This document shows positions 1 through 13,275 of a stretch of 64,000 nt of DNA, piece after piece (positions within the stretch are counted from its first letter, which is position 1; every line of letters starts with the position of its first letter). The notes beneath the pieces are model-generated. The model had not been told where the DNA came from, ran no database searches, and saw only the letters and a list, made by a program, of their open reading frames with translations. A program made the translations under genes and the position numbers. This DNA comes from Pelodera strongyloides (Eukaryota; Nematoda; Chromadorea; Rhabditida; Rhabditidae). The DNA lies in contig JAANDG010000183.1 of NCBI GenBank assembly GCA_036852015.1, positions 124,001-188,000 of the forward strand, read 5' to 3'.

Positions 1-1344
1 TACCCTTTACCTCTCATAGCTAGCACTTTTAAGAAAGCTATGTATAGATATCCTTTTATATGCCTCAAATATGACAGTAACAATAAAACCATGATTGCTT
101 GGTTTAATTCAATAACTTAGTTTCTATAACTTAACAAATCTATAGTAACAGTTTCTTAATAAGTTGAAAATTTACCATATGTATCTCCCATGGACTACAA
201 ACTACATACAAATCACCAGTGCATTACGCCATCGCTATCACTAAGCGTCGCGTAGGTCATACACTAACTACACCGCTAAACACTGCTAAACCATAGCTAC
301 CATTCAACTACAAGGCTAATATCTATTATTCGTATAATTCATAACATACATTCTCTGCGTACCTACATATTCTAAGGTAAGTGTCTTACAGTTTTCCGTT
401 TTTTCTTCCTTTCAGGTATTCCGAGGTATCTACTCAAGTTAGTTTCTTCATTACCTTTTCAATATTAATTATAATAAAATAATAATAATAATAATATAAT
501 AATATTATTATCCTTATATTATTCAACTTTCACTTCTTTACTGTTGCCGAAATTCTACTCTGATCATATATTGTCAATCATACAACACTTTCATCTTCCT
601 TTTTAACCTGTACTCAAGCCTGAGGTCATCGTACTGATGAGGCCCTGCCCAGGCAAAATCCTCGTATACGATTAAGGGTCGAAACGGGGTGTCATGTAAT
701 ATATACATGACCTCTTACTTATCTTTCTATATCTTTCAGATCACTCTTTCTTTCAATATCTTGCCCATACATTAGTTTGCTCTCTTATTATAATATCACA
801 CTTTTATTCATTTATTTCCATATATTCAAATACTCCCTTCTCCCTGCATTAGTTTCTTTCGTCAAATAATTTTTCCCCTCACTAACGAGTGGTTGCCAGA
901 TGCAAGTTTTTGTGTAATAGCTAATAGAGCTTCGCCCTCTTCAGACGAGATATTGGACAAATAGAAATATCTTTCTGCATCTTTTTTTCTCTACATGCTT
1001 CTCTCTCTTTCTCTCTCTCTCTCTCTCGGTGTCCCTCTCAAATCTCAGCGGATTCCAAAGGGCCACAAAGTAAACAGTACCGAAAGCTCGCATCATGCAA
1101 TCATGAAACATTGATGAAAGCTCTACGAGTCCAGCAGGGCTAATTGCTGTATAATTGCAAAACATGGTACGGCAGATTACTAATCGAGGACACTAATGTT
1201 GAAAGTCATAAAAAAAATTATCTGATATATTGGAGCTATAGGGTGAATTGTGCAGCATTGTATGACTACGACACTGTACTCATTGCATTCTTCTTTTAGA
1301 ATTTTAAATACCCGCGAAACATAGCAGATAAATGAATAACTTAC
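1..1344. other. Region downstream of the last recognised troponin T exon
   Basis: The remaining 3' exon(s) of the minus-strand troponin T gene should lie here or beyond the window edge, but none could be fixed. The stretch holds an AAT/ATT microsatellite near 475-512, a hammerhead-like motif at 636-700, and a CT tract near 998-1027. One possible terminal exon on the minus strand (about 1130-1153) would add QLALLDS and a stop after a CAG acceptor, but nothing else supports it. Confidence 0.4.
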
Positions 1345-4300
1345 CCTAGCCGCTTCCTCTGCTGCGTCGGCTTCCTCTTGCAGTTCGAACGGCAACTTTT
1401 TGATCGTCTGAAATAAATCAATAATAAAGTTGGGAGCTTTGTTTGTTTGTTTATTTATTTATTTATTTAATTGATTGATTGATTGTGTGTTTGGATGATG
1501 TGCGTTACGCTCAGGAAGTAAGATATTTCCCCACTACTTTTGAATCCACGTTTCACGTGTGCATAAAATAAACTAAATGTACTAGAAAGTCGCAGCAGGC
1601 GGCGTAGCCGTCTGGTAAATCAATATTTACTAAGCCAAATTCTGGCGCACCCGCTAAATTTCATCTAATAAGATAAGCTATGCGCAAATATCTACCCTGA
1701 ATTTAATTGAAAGGCTCCTATTAAACAGATCATGTATTGAAATGCGCTAGCCACTATGTTGACATTGTTGATTTCAATAAATAAATGTCTAACAAGCTAC
1801 AAGAGCGTTCTCCGTTATTAAAGGGTTGTTCAGTACAAGGTTTCAAAGGCAATGACTGGTTCCGCAAAGATACTGAGAATTAGGCGACGAGTTCCAGGTG
1901 ACAGCTTGCTCGACGTCTTCAGGCCAGGGCCAGGAGGTGTAGAAGAGATAGAAACTGAGGCCACATGGCTTCAACCAAAAAAATAATAACGAAAAAAACA
2001 CAAACCTTTTCCATGATAACGGGTGGTGGCGGGATACCGGGGAAGCAGGGGTAGGCGTTTTTCTGAAGAAAACGATAATATACTTATTAGCATAATCTGA
2101 CGAACAACTTTCTACTTTGCAGTACAAAAAAAACTATATGATTCCTCTTTATACCGCTAGAAATAATTTAATTGTATAATCGTTAGTATAATTGCATGCA
2201 TATATAAAAACGGAGAGTTGACTATAGGCGCGACCCCCCTCAATAAAATCAATTTGTTTTCTCTTTAGTGATACAATATCAATTAGCCCAAACCCAATTA
2301 GAATTATTCGTGCAATTGGCCTAATTGGCTTACGTTCTCGAACATCAGCCGACGTTCTTTGAAGTTTCTTCGGTCGATCTGACGATCGTACTTCGAAGCA
2401 ATCTGCACCTTGGGCTGAAATTTGAGAAATGAACTTCTCCAATTTTAAGGTTCACTTCATCACATCACGATTCGATCAAGTAAAAAAAGGTACAGTATTA
2501 CGAGAAAATCTACTGTGTAACTGGTAATAACCCGTTATGACCACTTCCGCGTCAAAGAACCTCCAGATAAAGCTAGTAAACGCAGAATGCCTCATACGCG
2601 GCTACTTATGAGCCCAGACCCAGCTTCATCTCTCTATAAGCCCCAAATTAATATAAAGAAAGTTATATCTCGTACAGGATGTCTGCCTCCCGTTTCGTCT
2701 CCTGCGGCTCCCGCCTTCGCATTGTTCGAGCGGGCGACCTGGCGTTGACGCTCGTTCATCTCACGAAGCTGCAAGACAAAACATCAGTAATTATCAATCA
2801 ATCAATCAATAATTTGTGCCGATCAGTAATCTCGATAAGGCGAAGCCACAGTCATTACGATTTATGGTTACTATGGGGATGACTATGTATGTATGTGGAA
2901 ATCTCACACCTTATTAGAGATACAGTACCAGTAGTGTGATGCGTGGTCATTATTCCAGCGTGTGAATTTTGTTTTATAATAAGTATTATCGATTCCTAAC
3001 TCACATCATACTCCTGTCGCTCGTGTCTCTTCTCCAAGTCGTACTTGTCTGCTTCCAGTTTGCAGATTCTCTGGTGAAGAGCTTTGATCTTCTCAGTCAA
3101 TTCAGCCGGAAGACGTCCCGACTCGTCGAAGCCCTTCTCGACGGCTTGCAGGAAAGCCTGAATAGAAGCACATGTACTATGTTAATCAATAATGTCTAAT
3201 CAATCATAATTCATATTTGAAAAATCAGTTAACATTAGTAGTATCTTTAGCTTGATTTGACCTCAAGGTATTTGAGATTTTTTAGCATTTAGGACAGCTC
3301 TTTGGAAAGTACGCTGTATTGATCATCAGGCGAGTGTATGTGTGCTTTTTGGAAACACTGGTCCCAGACCATCGTAAGGCATTAGAGTTCCAAACATTCA
3401 TGGCGTTAATACGTACCCAGTGAATTAAGATGTAAACTCTAAAGGGAAGAAGAGTAAAGTATTACCTTCTTGGCCTCTTCTTGCTGTTCCTTGGTCATGC
3501 CCATCTCCTGTTTCGCTTGCACGATATTACCGAATTTGTCGCCAGTCTCAGCCTTTTTGGGGATCACAAAGTTTCTATAAATGCGTGATTTTTAATAAAG
3601 CCGCACAAAAGGAGAACCGTGGGAATTGCAGTTTTGTTCCTTAATCCCTAAATTGAATTTTCGATACAGTACCTTCCGCCGTCACCTCCGGTCATGAATG
3701 TGCCGCCCATCAGAGCCGCCTGCTTCTTTTTCTTCTCTTCCTCCTTCTTCAGTCTCTCGGCCTCACGACGCTCACGGAGCTCCTTCTGAAAAGATTCCGC
3801 ATCTTTAGTTACTGTATATTTTATCGATCGCAATTATTTGGAACCCGGACCATATAATTCGCTCTCATCGGTTTTATAAAGCTAAATACCTGCCGGTTTT
3901 TGAAGCACATCGAGTACACCATCATTCATATACAGATTATGCAAATGATACATAAATTAGCATACAAATCGAGTTAAATTCGAGTTAGTATAAATACGTA
4001 AGAATTCAGTTGTCCATGATGCGTTTCAAAAATCGGCCGGAATTTCGGTTTAATCGAACAACTTATGATCAAAACCTGAGAAAATTCAGTATGTTGATTT
4101 TCATGCGCCTGACTAACAAACATAGTACTCCGTTAATGAATCTCGAGCTTTTTCCGAGAAATTTTGCATTTTTTTCCGCTTACTTCCCCGAGTATTCTCC
4201 GACAAGGTTCTCGGGCCGAGCTCGGTTAAACAAAGATCATGGCAGGTTTCTAACCTCTTCCTGCCTTCTCTTCTCCTCCTCAGCTTGACGCTTCTCTTCC

Positions 4301-6296
4301 ATCTCTCTCTCCTCCTGTTCTCTCTTCAGACGGCGTTCCTCTTGCTTCTCCTTCATCATTCTGAATAAGGATGGCGGTTATGTCTGATTCCAGTGAATCT
4401 ATCTCTCTCTTTCTCTCTTTCTCTCGCTCGCTCTCTCTTTCTTTCTCTTTCTCTCTCTCTCTCGTTCCTCTCTCTCCCACACCTCAATTCCTCTTCTTCT
4501 CTTTCTCTCTCGGTTCTACGACGTTCCTCATAATCTTGCAATTTGGCCTGTTCGTCATCCTCATGACGTCTCTTGGCTGCCTGGAATTTGTTTGGGTTAG
4601 AATATGTTAGAGACTTAGGTCCATAAACGTTATTCCGAATTGTTCTATGAATAAATTCAATACTATCGTAGTGAGTATTATAGTGTTTCATATCCCGTGA
4701 CCTTAACTGTTTAGGCAAACTGTCGTGAAGTCGTGTCGTGGCAAACTGTGTAGGCAAACTGGTGTATGAAGGCAAACGATCGTGAAGTGACCCCTCCCAT
4801 TTGAACTTAATTTCCACAACAAAAGCTCTTACCAGCATAGCCTTTTCGGCCTCATTGAGGCTCGGATCGCTAGCGTCATCGTGGGTGGCCCTAGCGCTAA
4901 AATTTGCATATTTAGCCCAAATAAGCAAAACAAATGAGAATACTCAGCCAATAAGCCCAGGGTTGTAAGCGGTTGGTTAAAAGCTCCTGTAAAGCTCGGC
5001 GGGTTACAGCAGCTCAGAGGAGTAGCAATTTAGCGACGATAATATAATTTTTATTATTACTGAAAGATTATGACCTCTGGGGGAAGGCGAAGCTGGAAAA
5101 CGGTTTATAAAGCAGATTTTTTTGATGGATTTTGCGAGTACAATAATTAGTGCTCGTAGAATTTATGTGGCCGTATGCACGAACACCGGGAATATGCTCC
5201 CAGCCTCCCAAACCGGGAAGGCACCCAGTGTTCGTGCATACGGCCATGGTGGCTCGGTTACATGAAATGAGGTATAAACATAGTAGGAAGGCTATGAGCA
5301 CTAATTATTCTGTGAGATGTTCAGGATGACATAAACACTACTGTCATCGATTTATTGGGGCATCTATCTATAGTAATAGGGGGGGTGAATAAATATTGTA
5401 CTGTGAGAGTGGAATGACCATGTATGGATGTACGTTAGATACACGACCACCACTCAGCTTTACACAGTCTTATGCCGTTTTGGTTAAGGGTATATGTATA
5501 AAACTTATAAAGCTTGTAAAGCACCGAAGCATTTCCTTACCGAGTGACGCTGAAAAGTAATTGTTATATATAATAGACCTGACAAGTATCATTCATCCTC
5601 CAGTAACCTATACACACCTAGAATCCAGAGAGATTTTACTTTATTCACGTTACAAAGCTCGCTTATTTGTTCCATTAGCTCGAAAGTGGCTGTTTACATG
5701 CGTTGTGAAGCGCTGTGTTTATGTCTTTCAGTAAACCATATTGTATACACATACTACATAAAGATTTCCGTCAGTGCAACCCATGACTTTTCCAGTACCG
5801 GCACAAAAGGGCACATTATTGTACCCACGCGCCGTAGCTCTTTAGTATCAATCAAGACCCACGGTTTGTCCTCCTCTTCCTCCTCGGCGGCGTCTTCGAT
5901 CTCTTCTTCGACTTCCTCCTCCACTTCCTCTTCCTCCTCAACCTCCTCCTCGGAGCTGAAAGCAGGAGCATGACCTTTGACCTTTCAGCGCTTGATCTCT
6001 GACCTTTTCTCTGACCTTTGACCGCTTACAACGGCTTATTCAATTTGATATTTGTGTTCTCACTTTAGCTAACAATATGTGAACGCTCATATTGAGTCGT
6101 TGCAACTCTAGAGGATGAATTTTATGTAGAACAGATGGAAACCTTAATAGAGCACTATGTAGGACGCTGTCTTTATGCATTAGAATTATGTGCATTTGAA
6201 TTTACGAACCGACTGAATTGAAATAATTTTGGTTTACAACCACAATTCTTTTCTAAACCATTGGAAAACTTACTACTGCTCCTCCTCGTCAGACAT
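1345..6296 (-). CDS. Troponin T, 12 exons, 3' end incomplete
   Basis: Tropomyosin-binding subunit of the thin-filament troponin complex in muscle. Exons on the minus strand: 6296-6274, 5955-5863, 4896-4833, 4580-4483, 4360-4255, 3785-3673, 3574-3466, 3157-3005, 2768-2676, 2414-2334, 2062-2006 and 1407-1345. Every junction keeps phase and gives 351 codons. The start MSDEEEQY follows an AATTTCAG acceptor, so the ATG may be trans-spliced or preceded by a 5'UTR intron. Seen in order: a Glu-rich N-terminus; [10 protein letters not shown]; a long charged E/R/K coiled coil ([15 protein letters not shown] onward); [19 protein letters not shown]; the conserved [21 protein letters not shown]; then [20 protein letters not shown]. 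The segments around FVIPKK and [21 protein letters not shown] look like nematode rather than arthropod troponin T as I remember those families. The exon 2 donor (GTGGGT), the exon 4 donor (GTGTGG) and exon 11 are the weakest parts. The intron between exons 5 and 6 carries a TTAA inverted-repeat element. Confidence 0.93.
1788..1935 (+). repeat. Dispersed repeat family N copy in a troponin T intron
   Basis: Contains AAGAGCGTTCTCCGTTATT, then GGCGACGAGTTCCAGGTGAC and CTCGACGTCTTCAGGCCAGG, aligned with the 10385 copy. It lies between troponin exons 11 and 12. Confidence 0.6.
5137..5312. repeat. Long hairpin inverted repeat in a troponin T intron
   Basis: A perfect-looking pair of arms, GGCCGTATGCACGAACA near 5169 and its complement near 5228-5246, sits inside an outer pair containing AATAATTAGTGCTC and GAGCACTAATTATT. 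The shape is that of a non-autonomous inverted-repeat element within the troponin T intron between exons 2 and 3. Confidence 0.6.
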
Positions 6297-8763
6297 GGTT
6301 CTGAAATTGTATGGTGATAAAAGATTTCAAAAGTAATTATTTAATGACATCGACAAATGGTGGATCAGTTAAAAATTAAGCGAAAAAAGGATGTAAAGCT
6401 CAGCTGCATAAGACATGAATACTACATAAATCTTACAAAAAATGGGAGATTTTGGCAAATTGTATATTTCAACTGGGCGATTTGACTGAGATTTGAGACT
6501 TCTAGTCAGGACTAAGAGACTTGCCCCGGCCCACGCAGTGTTTAACGAAAGGTGGGAGGACCCAGCACTCATGCAGGCCTCTTGAGTGGTTTCAGAATAG
6601 AGATAGCAGGCCTGCGGATAGAGATTGACGCAGAGAGAAAGGGAGAGAGGGTGAGAGAGAGAGATAGAGAGAGAGAAAAAGAGAGAGAATGGGAGAACGC
6701 AGAGAGTGATTGAGGGATAGTTAATAAGTACTGTATCTCAGGAATGATCAGCGACTAGAAAAAGTAAAGGATGCCAACAATTGCTGACAAAAATAAAAAA
6801 AATGACATTTTTACTTCAAGGTTTCTAATGAAAACACAATTGAAAAAACCAAGAATGTAGTTACGTAAGAAACTTTTTCAGAAAAGTTTACACGTTCCTA
6901 ACCGACGAGTTCGACACACTTCAACGGAGTACTTTAGCTTTGGCAAACCGTCGGAACCCATTCTTTAAACCATTTTTCTATAATGAATCTGGCATCCTCG
7001 GCATATTTTGGTAATATAGTATATATTACATGTGTCAGACTACGTGGCATGGCACGGCACATGACTGACACAACACATGACACCTGTGTCAGACTGGACA
7101 GATTACATGACACAGGACACCTGTGTCAAACTGCATGGCAGACTACATGACACATGAAAGCTCTGACCATCCCATGGCAATTACAAAAGACACTAATATG
7201 TCATTTGTTATGTTCCCGTACTGTAACCAGATACTCGTACAGTGATGAGTGAGTAATGATACGAAACCTTTCAGTTAGGTCTCTTAGATCTTTGACTACT
7301 GAAACTACCGCCTCCCTACTCTTTTCCTTCGAAAAAGAGTTGCTGTAATTCACCCAGATGTCAATAATAGTTGCATTAGTGTACACATTTGCTCGAGCTA
7401 GGATGAAATGTATTTAAAGCGAACTGCCAGCTCCTTTGGAAAATTTGCATATGATAAGCAAATTTTCCATAGGGGCTAGTATTTCGCTTTAAGACTTTAT
7501 TCTCTGTAGATTGTCTTCAGATAATAAACAAAATAATGGAAACAGCGGAATCTTTCTCTCTTTTATCAAGAGTTTAGCACATAGTTGTTGTTATTATCGC
7601 AATAAATTTTTTTTATTATTACTTTTACTATCAGCTCATGATCATACTATGGTTTGTTAACTGGGATTTCGATTACGTGAAAATCGCGGAAGTTTAAAGA
7701 TAATTTGACAAATTGTCTATTCTCCTCATGAGCAGCTGCCTGTGAAAATGTTGACTTTTGATTAATGAAAGTCCGCTTGGCAACATTAATTGTTTTTCTA
7801 GATAAAGACCACCATTACACTTGCAAGCAATTTTATTAGAGTTTTTATGAAATTTTATGAATCAAAAAGCAAGGAACCCTTTTCTTCATGTAATTAATTA
7901 AATTCGATAGCGATACAATTACCTAATTCACTTGTAGTTCTGAAGCTGAACAAACCCAAAAACAGAAACTCTATTTCACTCGGGATAGTGTGAAGCCGTG
8001 AAGTATGTTTTGGCTTGGAACTACATGTTCCTCTTATGTATTTCTTCAAGAAACGCAGACCCACACAAAGATCACAAACTGAGCTTTTACATTTTTGTGT
8101 ACGTAATACATATTATATTATATTAAAGATCAAAAACTACAAACTATATCCCTTTAAAAACTAATTTCTGGTCTCTAACAATCTAAAGTGTCGGCCTGTC
8201 CGCCTCTACAACTCAAGAATCCATGTTCATGTTCCCACTTTTTTGTTTGTTTTCTGTTTTTCTATCATCTCATATTATCGAGAGTGTTCCGCTTTCCAAG
8301 TGTAACGATTTCTTTCAATGAACAGGCGTTGTGCTAGTCCTAGAGCTTTAAAGCAGCCCTTTCGAATGGCTTATTTTCGTTGTCAATATATACGCACTTA
8401 CGCACTATATGCACTTGTCACTACACAATTCAGTCAGACAGCATGTGTTTGGTGTCTGGTGCTATTTATTCCTATTCTATTGACATTCGAAAAGTACATT
8501 ACTATTCAATTTTATCCTTTTGCTTTGGCTTGTATGATAGTTATTCCTTTGAAAATGTACTCGTATGAGGTCTGAGGTCTGAGGTCTTTTTGTATAATTT
8601 ATTCATGTACATCGGGGGGTTGGAATCACCAGGTTTTTTTTTTAAATCCTTCTGTCCTCCTTCCAAAATGTAATAGTGACCATGCAACCATGCTATTGTA
8701 AATTTCTCAAAGTTTACTTGTATTATGACTTATGGCTCCGCAAAAAACTCCCGTATGACAACT
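6297..8763. other. Troponin T upstream / intergenic region
   Basis: No supportable gene. It holds a GA microsatellite (about 6636-6690), a degenerate tandem repeat of a unit near CATGACACCTGTGTCAGACT (about 7028-7160), and a short TTAA hairpin element at 7414-7492. Muscle promoter elements for the divergent troponin T gene would be expected here, but no specific site is identifiable by eye. Confidence 0.5.
7030..7160. repeat. Degenerate tandem repeat
   Basis: Irregular copies of a unit resembling CATGACACCTGTGTCAGACT, with CATGGCA and ACATGACAC variants, run across this stretch. There is no coding potential. Confidence 0.55.
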
Positions 8764-8975
8764 TTAAAGCGAAATAACGGCTGGTTTCTGAAACGCATCG
8801 TGGACAAGTGAATTCTTAGGTATTTATGCTAATTTGCCCGATTTTTTTATTATAATTCATGTTCATTTGCATAGGCTGCATAAGAATGCTGGTGTACTCG
8901 ATGTGTTTCAAAAACCGACCTGTATTTCGCTCCTAAATTTAGAGAATTTCGAACCCTAATTCCAGATTTTCAGCA

Positions 8976-11791
8976 ATGAAAGTGCGTTTCGGTCAAAAGG
9001 AATACGATTCTTTAAAGAAATTCGAGAACATTCACCATCCAGACATATGGAAGTGGATCATGGATAAGGTAGTTATTAGATTCAGTGAAGAAACACTTAA
9101 GAAAATCGATGTGTGCGCGGCGAAAAAAGGAGGTTCGCCCAACTCAATCCACCGCTCACTTCGCCCAGTCTTCGCCAGACGCTCGCCAGGTCCGGGCGGG
9201 AGGACTGACTACCCCTTTGCGGGCGAAGATTGGGCGGAAGCGCCGCCCACCCCCTTTTATCTGTTTCTGCATAGGTTTTCACATTTTACACCGGTCGGTG
9301 CGCCGTCCTTTCTCCTGGCGAATTAGGCGAGAGTCTGGCGAACACTCGGCGAAGTGCATGGCGAAAACTTGGCGATTCCCCCTTTTTTCGCTGCTTTTTC
9401 GTCGTTATTGATTTATTGATAAATATAGTTGTGCGCCAACTGAAATAATATTTAAGCATTTCTAGTCAAGTTGCAGCATATATATCCATCAGTCTATCCA
9501 AAATTTTAACAAAGGCCCGAGGGCCCTGGGAAACGCCCAGGGGCAACCTTTAATATTTAACATTTAATATTTAATATTTACTATTTAACATTTAATATTT
9601 AATATTTATTTATATTTAAAAAAAACTTTAGGTTGGTCGAAGTGACAATCTCCGAATTCTGGATGTTTCTGAAGAAGTCGCCGTTTTTGCATTGATGCTA
9701 GCAGAGAAATACTCATCGAATCAGTAAGGATTGTGTTCTAATCATATAAAATAGCATTTTTGTTTACTGTAGATATGAGCTCAGATTTGGTGTTTGTCTG
9801 ATTAGGTTCTTTATTGACGGTACATTATATCCACATTGACCGCTAGCATTTTAATACATGAATAAATATCTTACGCCACAAGAGCGTGCTCCTTTATTCA
9901 AGGGTAGTTCAATACATTGTTCAAAGCTTATTACTTGATCGCAGAGGTCCAGATGACCATACTCACACATGATAATTCCTGGGATTTATTTATAATATGT
10001 TTTCATAATCAGAAAAACCACGCATTTCTCGTTACGTCACCTCCTTTATCGTCAGCCCTAACAACACAGTATAGAAAATAATTACCGTACTTTTAGCGTA
10101 ACTTGTATGATCCGTGGTGACCCTCCAAAAGCGCAACTGCCTCCAAATGTGAATATTGAACGCGTCGACTTCAGACACAGCAATTTCTCCAATCTGGATC
10201 ACGTGAGTTTTTAGTTTTGATCATATTTTCTCCTTATTTGAAAGGCAATATTGTAGTTTTGGCATAGGCGCGTCGTAATCGTCCACTCTCAACGCGTTGA
10301 ATATGCAAACTCAACGATTGCGCTCTAGACATTTATTCAACATTTATGGAGATAGAATTTAGTGGAAAAAGGGCTGTTTTTAATATAAATAAATCTATTA
10401 TTCAAGAGGGTACAATATAGTTTCAAAGTTGCTTGCCTATGACATGTTTCGCATAGGTCCAGAGCAGCGACGAGTTCCAGATGACAAATTGCTCGATGTC
10501 TTCGGGCAAGGGCCAGGGCTAGTGTCGTCGAATAATAATAACATGGTTTCACTAGGTTTTATTCAAATTGATAATTATTTTCAGCTTGGCACATTTGATC
10601 TGATTATTGTAAACGAGTTGACACATGAAATCCCGGAAATTGGCGCCTTCTTCAAAGTACTCAAGGTAGGCTTCTCAAATTCTCGAACCATGCGGTTTTC
10701 TTTTCGAACTGCAATTCAAATTTCATCACAATGCAAGCCTAACCATTATTATGCAAAAAATGATAAAATTTGAAATCAATAATAATATTTTGGGCGCATT
10801 GGTGATCCTATGTCAATCTTCGCTATCGGAACTGAGAAGTAAACCGAAGGCTTTATGAGCTTAGGGTGCTGGATAATTATTATAATTGCTTGTCAATTAC
10901 AGGCTCATCTGAATCCAGATGCGCCAATTGTGATCCTCTCTCGACCTAAGAACCCTCCACTCCCCGTACCCGACTGTTGTTTACTTTTGTGGAACAAATT
11001 GATGCCGACAAAGGAGCAAATAACAGCAGCCGCTTCTTATGTAAGACTATTATAAATTAGTTTGATATAGGAAACTGAGGAGACTAGTTTTTTGGTGGTC
11101 CAAATAATTTGCACAGCAATTGGCTGCCTCTTGGCGACAAACTCTAAGGAAACTGTAGCGAAACTGTAGCTAAAATTCGTGCACCCCTCGCACCTCGTAA
11201 TGTTTTCTAGCATTATTCAAAGTTATGTGAAAACATTCAGTAAATACAATACCGAGGCGGCTCAAGGTCCAACACAATACAGAACACAGAGAGCATCCAT
11301 AATTCAGTTGAGAGAAAGTTGATTCAGCTTCATCAACATCTGTTTAGGCAGAACTCGACTACACAACCTTTTCGGCAGCAGTTCCTGTGAATGTGGATCG
11401 TTTCCAATGGGAGGATATACTGTGTTCAGGTAGGTAATGTGAATTTATTTTCTAAACTTGGTAAGATTAGGTTGTGACTTATACGCGCATAAGACAACAT
11501 CCACTACGCACATCATCAGTTTGCTCTGTAAGGGTTTTGTTCAGGAGAGTATTACAGCCGTGCTTGATATTAGATTAGGGTTGTGCTGTTGCTGTACACA
11601 ACTCTTACAGCTCTTAATGCGTCATGATATCTCTGCGATATAATATTTTATAATATTTCTTTGCAGGAACAATCCCGGCAGTTCGTGCCACGGTAAAGTG
11701 CACCGAGAAAGATATCCGTGATTACTGTAACAATCAATCGCCAAAGATTTCATTCGAAGAGAAAATGAGCATTTACCTGCTGAAACCTTAA
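8976..11791 (+). CDS. Methyltransferase-like protein, 7 exons
   Basis: Exons 8976-9068, 9632-9723, 10097-10202, 10585-10665, 10903-11040, 11348-11429 and 11667-11791 join in phase to give 238 codons and TAA. All acceptors are TTTTAG, TTTCAG, TTTAG or similar; an AATAAA lies near 11880. Seen: LRILDVSEEVAVFALMLAEK, which sits where motif I of a class I SAM-dependent methyltransferase would be but lacks the GxGxG; INIERVDF-like second-strand context; DLIIVNELTHEIPEIGAFF followed by LNPDAPIVILSRP, the usual motif IV/V pattern; and a C-terminal IYLLKP. The missing glycine-rich loop suggests a divergent or inactive enzyme. The ATG follows a TTTTCAG acceptor at 8973, so an upstream coding exon or trans-splicing is possible. 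A TTAA element ends about 36 bases before that acceptor. The substrate is unknown; the family call is inference. Confidence 0.72.
9105..9400. repeat. GC-rich repeat of GGCGAA-type units in intron 1
   Basis: A GC-rich island inside intron 1 of the methyltransferase-like gene, built of recurring CGCC/GGCGA words (GGCGAAGATTGGGCG, CTCGCCAGG, TTGGCGA). A similar block occurs at 36330-36500 and a weaker one at 46470-46500, so it looks like a dispersed repeat rather than coding sequence, although all frames stay open for 60-116 codons. Confidence 0.5.
9870..9965 (+). repeat. Dispersed repeat family N copy
   Basis: Shares AAGAGCGTGCTCCTTTATTC, GTAGTTCAATA and a TTGATCGCAGAGGTCC segment with copies near 1788-1920, 10385-10525, 26910-26985, 40605-40745 and 58265-58345. 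No open frame or inverted termini recognised. Confidence 0.6.
10385..10525 (+). repeat. Dispersed repeat family N copy
   Basis: Longer copy in the methyltransferase-like gene intron, carrying GACGAGTTCCAGATGACAA and CTCGATGTCTTCGGGCAAGG, matched at 1885-1935 in a troponin T intron and more loosely at 40715-40745. Confidence 0.6.
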
Positions 11792-13275
11792 AGGCCATGA
11801 ATACATTTTTTGCATCGGGTTATAAACTCCATAAACAATTTATTATTCGCTCCTGGAAATGTGGCATTTCACAAAATGTAATAAAAACAGTATTACTAAT
11901 CGAATTTTTATGCTTCTAACCTAATGTTAATGTTGACATAGGTCTTGAAGGTTCCACAGGCCACACGGCAACCGTTTGTATTTTATTGTATTTTCTTTTA
12001 AAAGAAGTTTCATTATGGACTTCTTTGTATCATTTCAGGGTATCTGTATTTTGCAAAAAAAAAAGAGGTGGTATGTTTTATTTCAACGTTTACTTTCGTC
12101 GATCATATTTGTATTGATTTTTCACTTCACTAGTAGTAAAGTTTCTTTTGTACTGTTTTATCGAAACTGAGATATAACCACAGAGAAATCTTATTTTGAA
12201 ATAAACGTAGTTGTTTAGAACACGCGTTCACTCAAACCGCTTCAAAATTATATGGCTATTCTTTTTTTCTAGATAAATTTTCGCTGTAAATTTTCCTTCT
12301 ATTTCAAAAACATGTGGCTCTGATGCGGAAATACTTGTGCTTTGTTCTCTGTAAGATGAAGCAACTTAATTGTTTTTCTGCACCCTGAAGAAACACTTGG
12401 AAACGCAACAAGAATGGAAGTAGACGAACGCAGGACTACTTCAGAGAGAGTTCCGAAACTAATTTCCGATTTTTTTTTTTGGCTAAATATTTTTCTAAAA
12501 TGTATACAGCTCCAGTTTCTTTCTAACAATAAGATTTGCTTTCGTTGCATATATTTTTTGCATATATTTTTCTCATGAATTTTATGTGTACGTAATAAAT
12601 TATTATTATTCATCACGGACGCAAACAACTAGAATATAAAGGACAATAACAGTTAGTGTGATGAAATAATAATAAAAAGTTGTGAGTTCACCTTCATCAG
12701 TGATATGCCAATTCATGAACAATTGATGACCTCATTGTGCTCTTATTGTTTGGTTTTATTGGTTTATCAATTGAAAGTACCAGATACAATGCATAACCCA
12801 GATACTAGCGGTCAAGCGTTTGAATTAAATATTAACTTCATTATTGAAACTTGATATTCTCTAGATTCTTGATCATATATGCACATCTGAATCTGAATGA
12901 GCAAACAATTATTTGTAACAATGGCTTATTGAATGTTCCTGCTTTCTTTCACTCAGACGGATTTTTTTGTCCATATTTTGTAGTTTGTTGTCTTTTTGCA
13001 AAACACTAGTTTTCATGAAGTGAGTTACGAGCGAAATGAAAATGTTGTGTTGTCTAATGACCTGAAAAAGGTCTCTGCATGTTGTCGGATTCAAAATATT
13101 CCGTAATGTTCCATTTAACATTTGACACTCTTGCATACGAAGTCATAAATCGTCATTTGGACTCACGCGGACTGACAGTCTACCATCTGCCCACGTTCAC
13201 ACATTTCAATATGTCGACTTATGGTTAGCCAAAGTACCCTTGGAACCTTGGATATGTGTCGATGATGACAGAAGA

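Noticed and set aside
1118..1153. Candidate last exon of troponin T
   Set aside because: Only seven codons after a weak acceptor; not enough to include in the gene model.
4356..4928. 190-codon minus-strand open frame over the troponin region
   Set aside because: It reads through introns and a CT microsatellite. The real exons 3 and 4 lie inside it with good splice sites.
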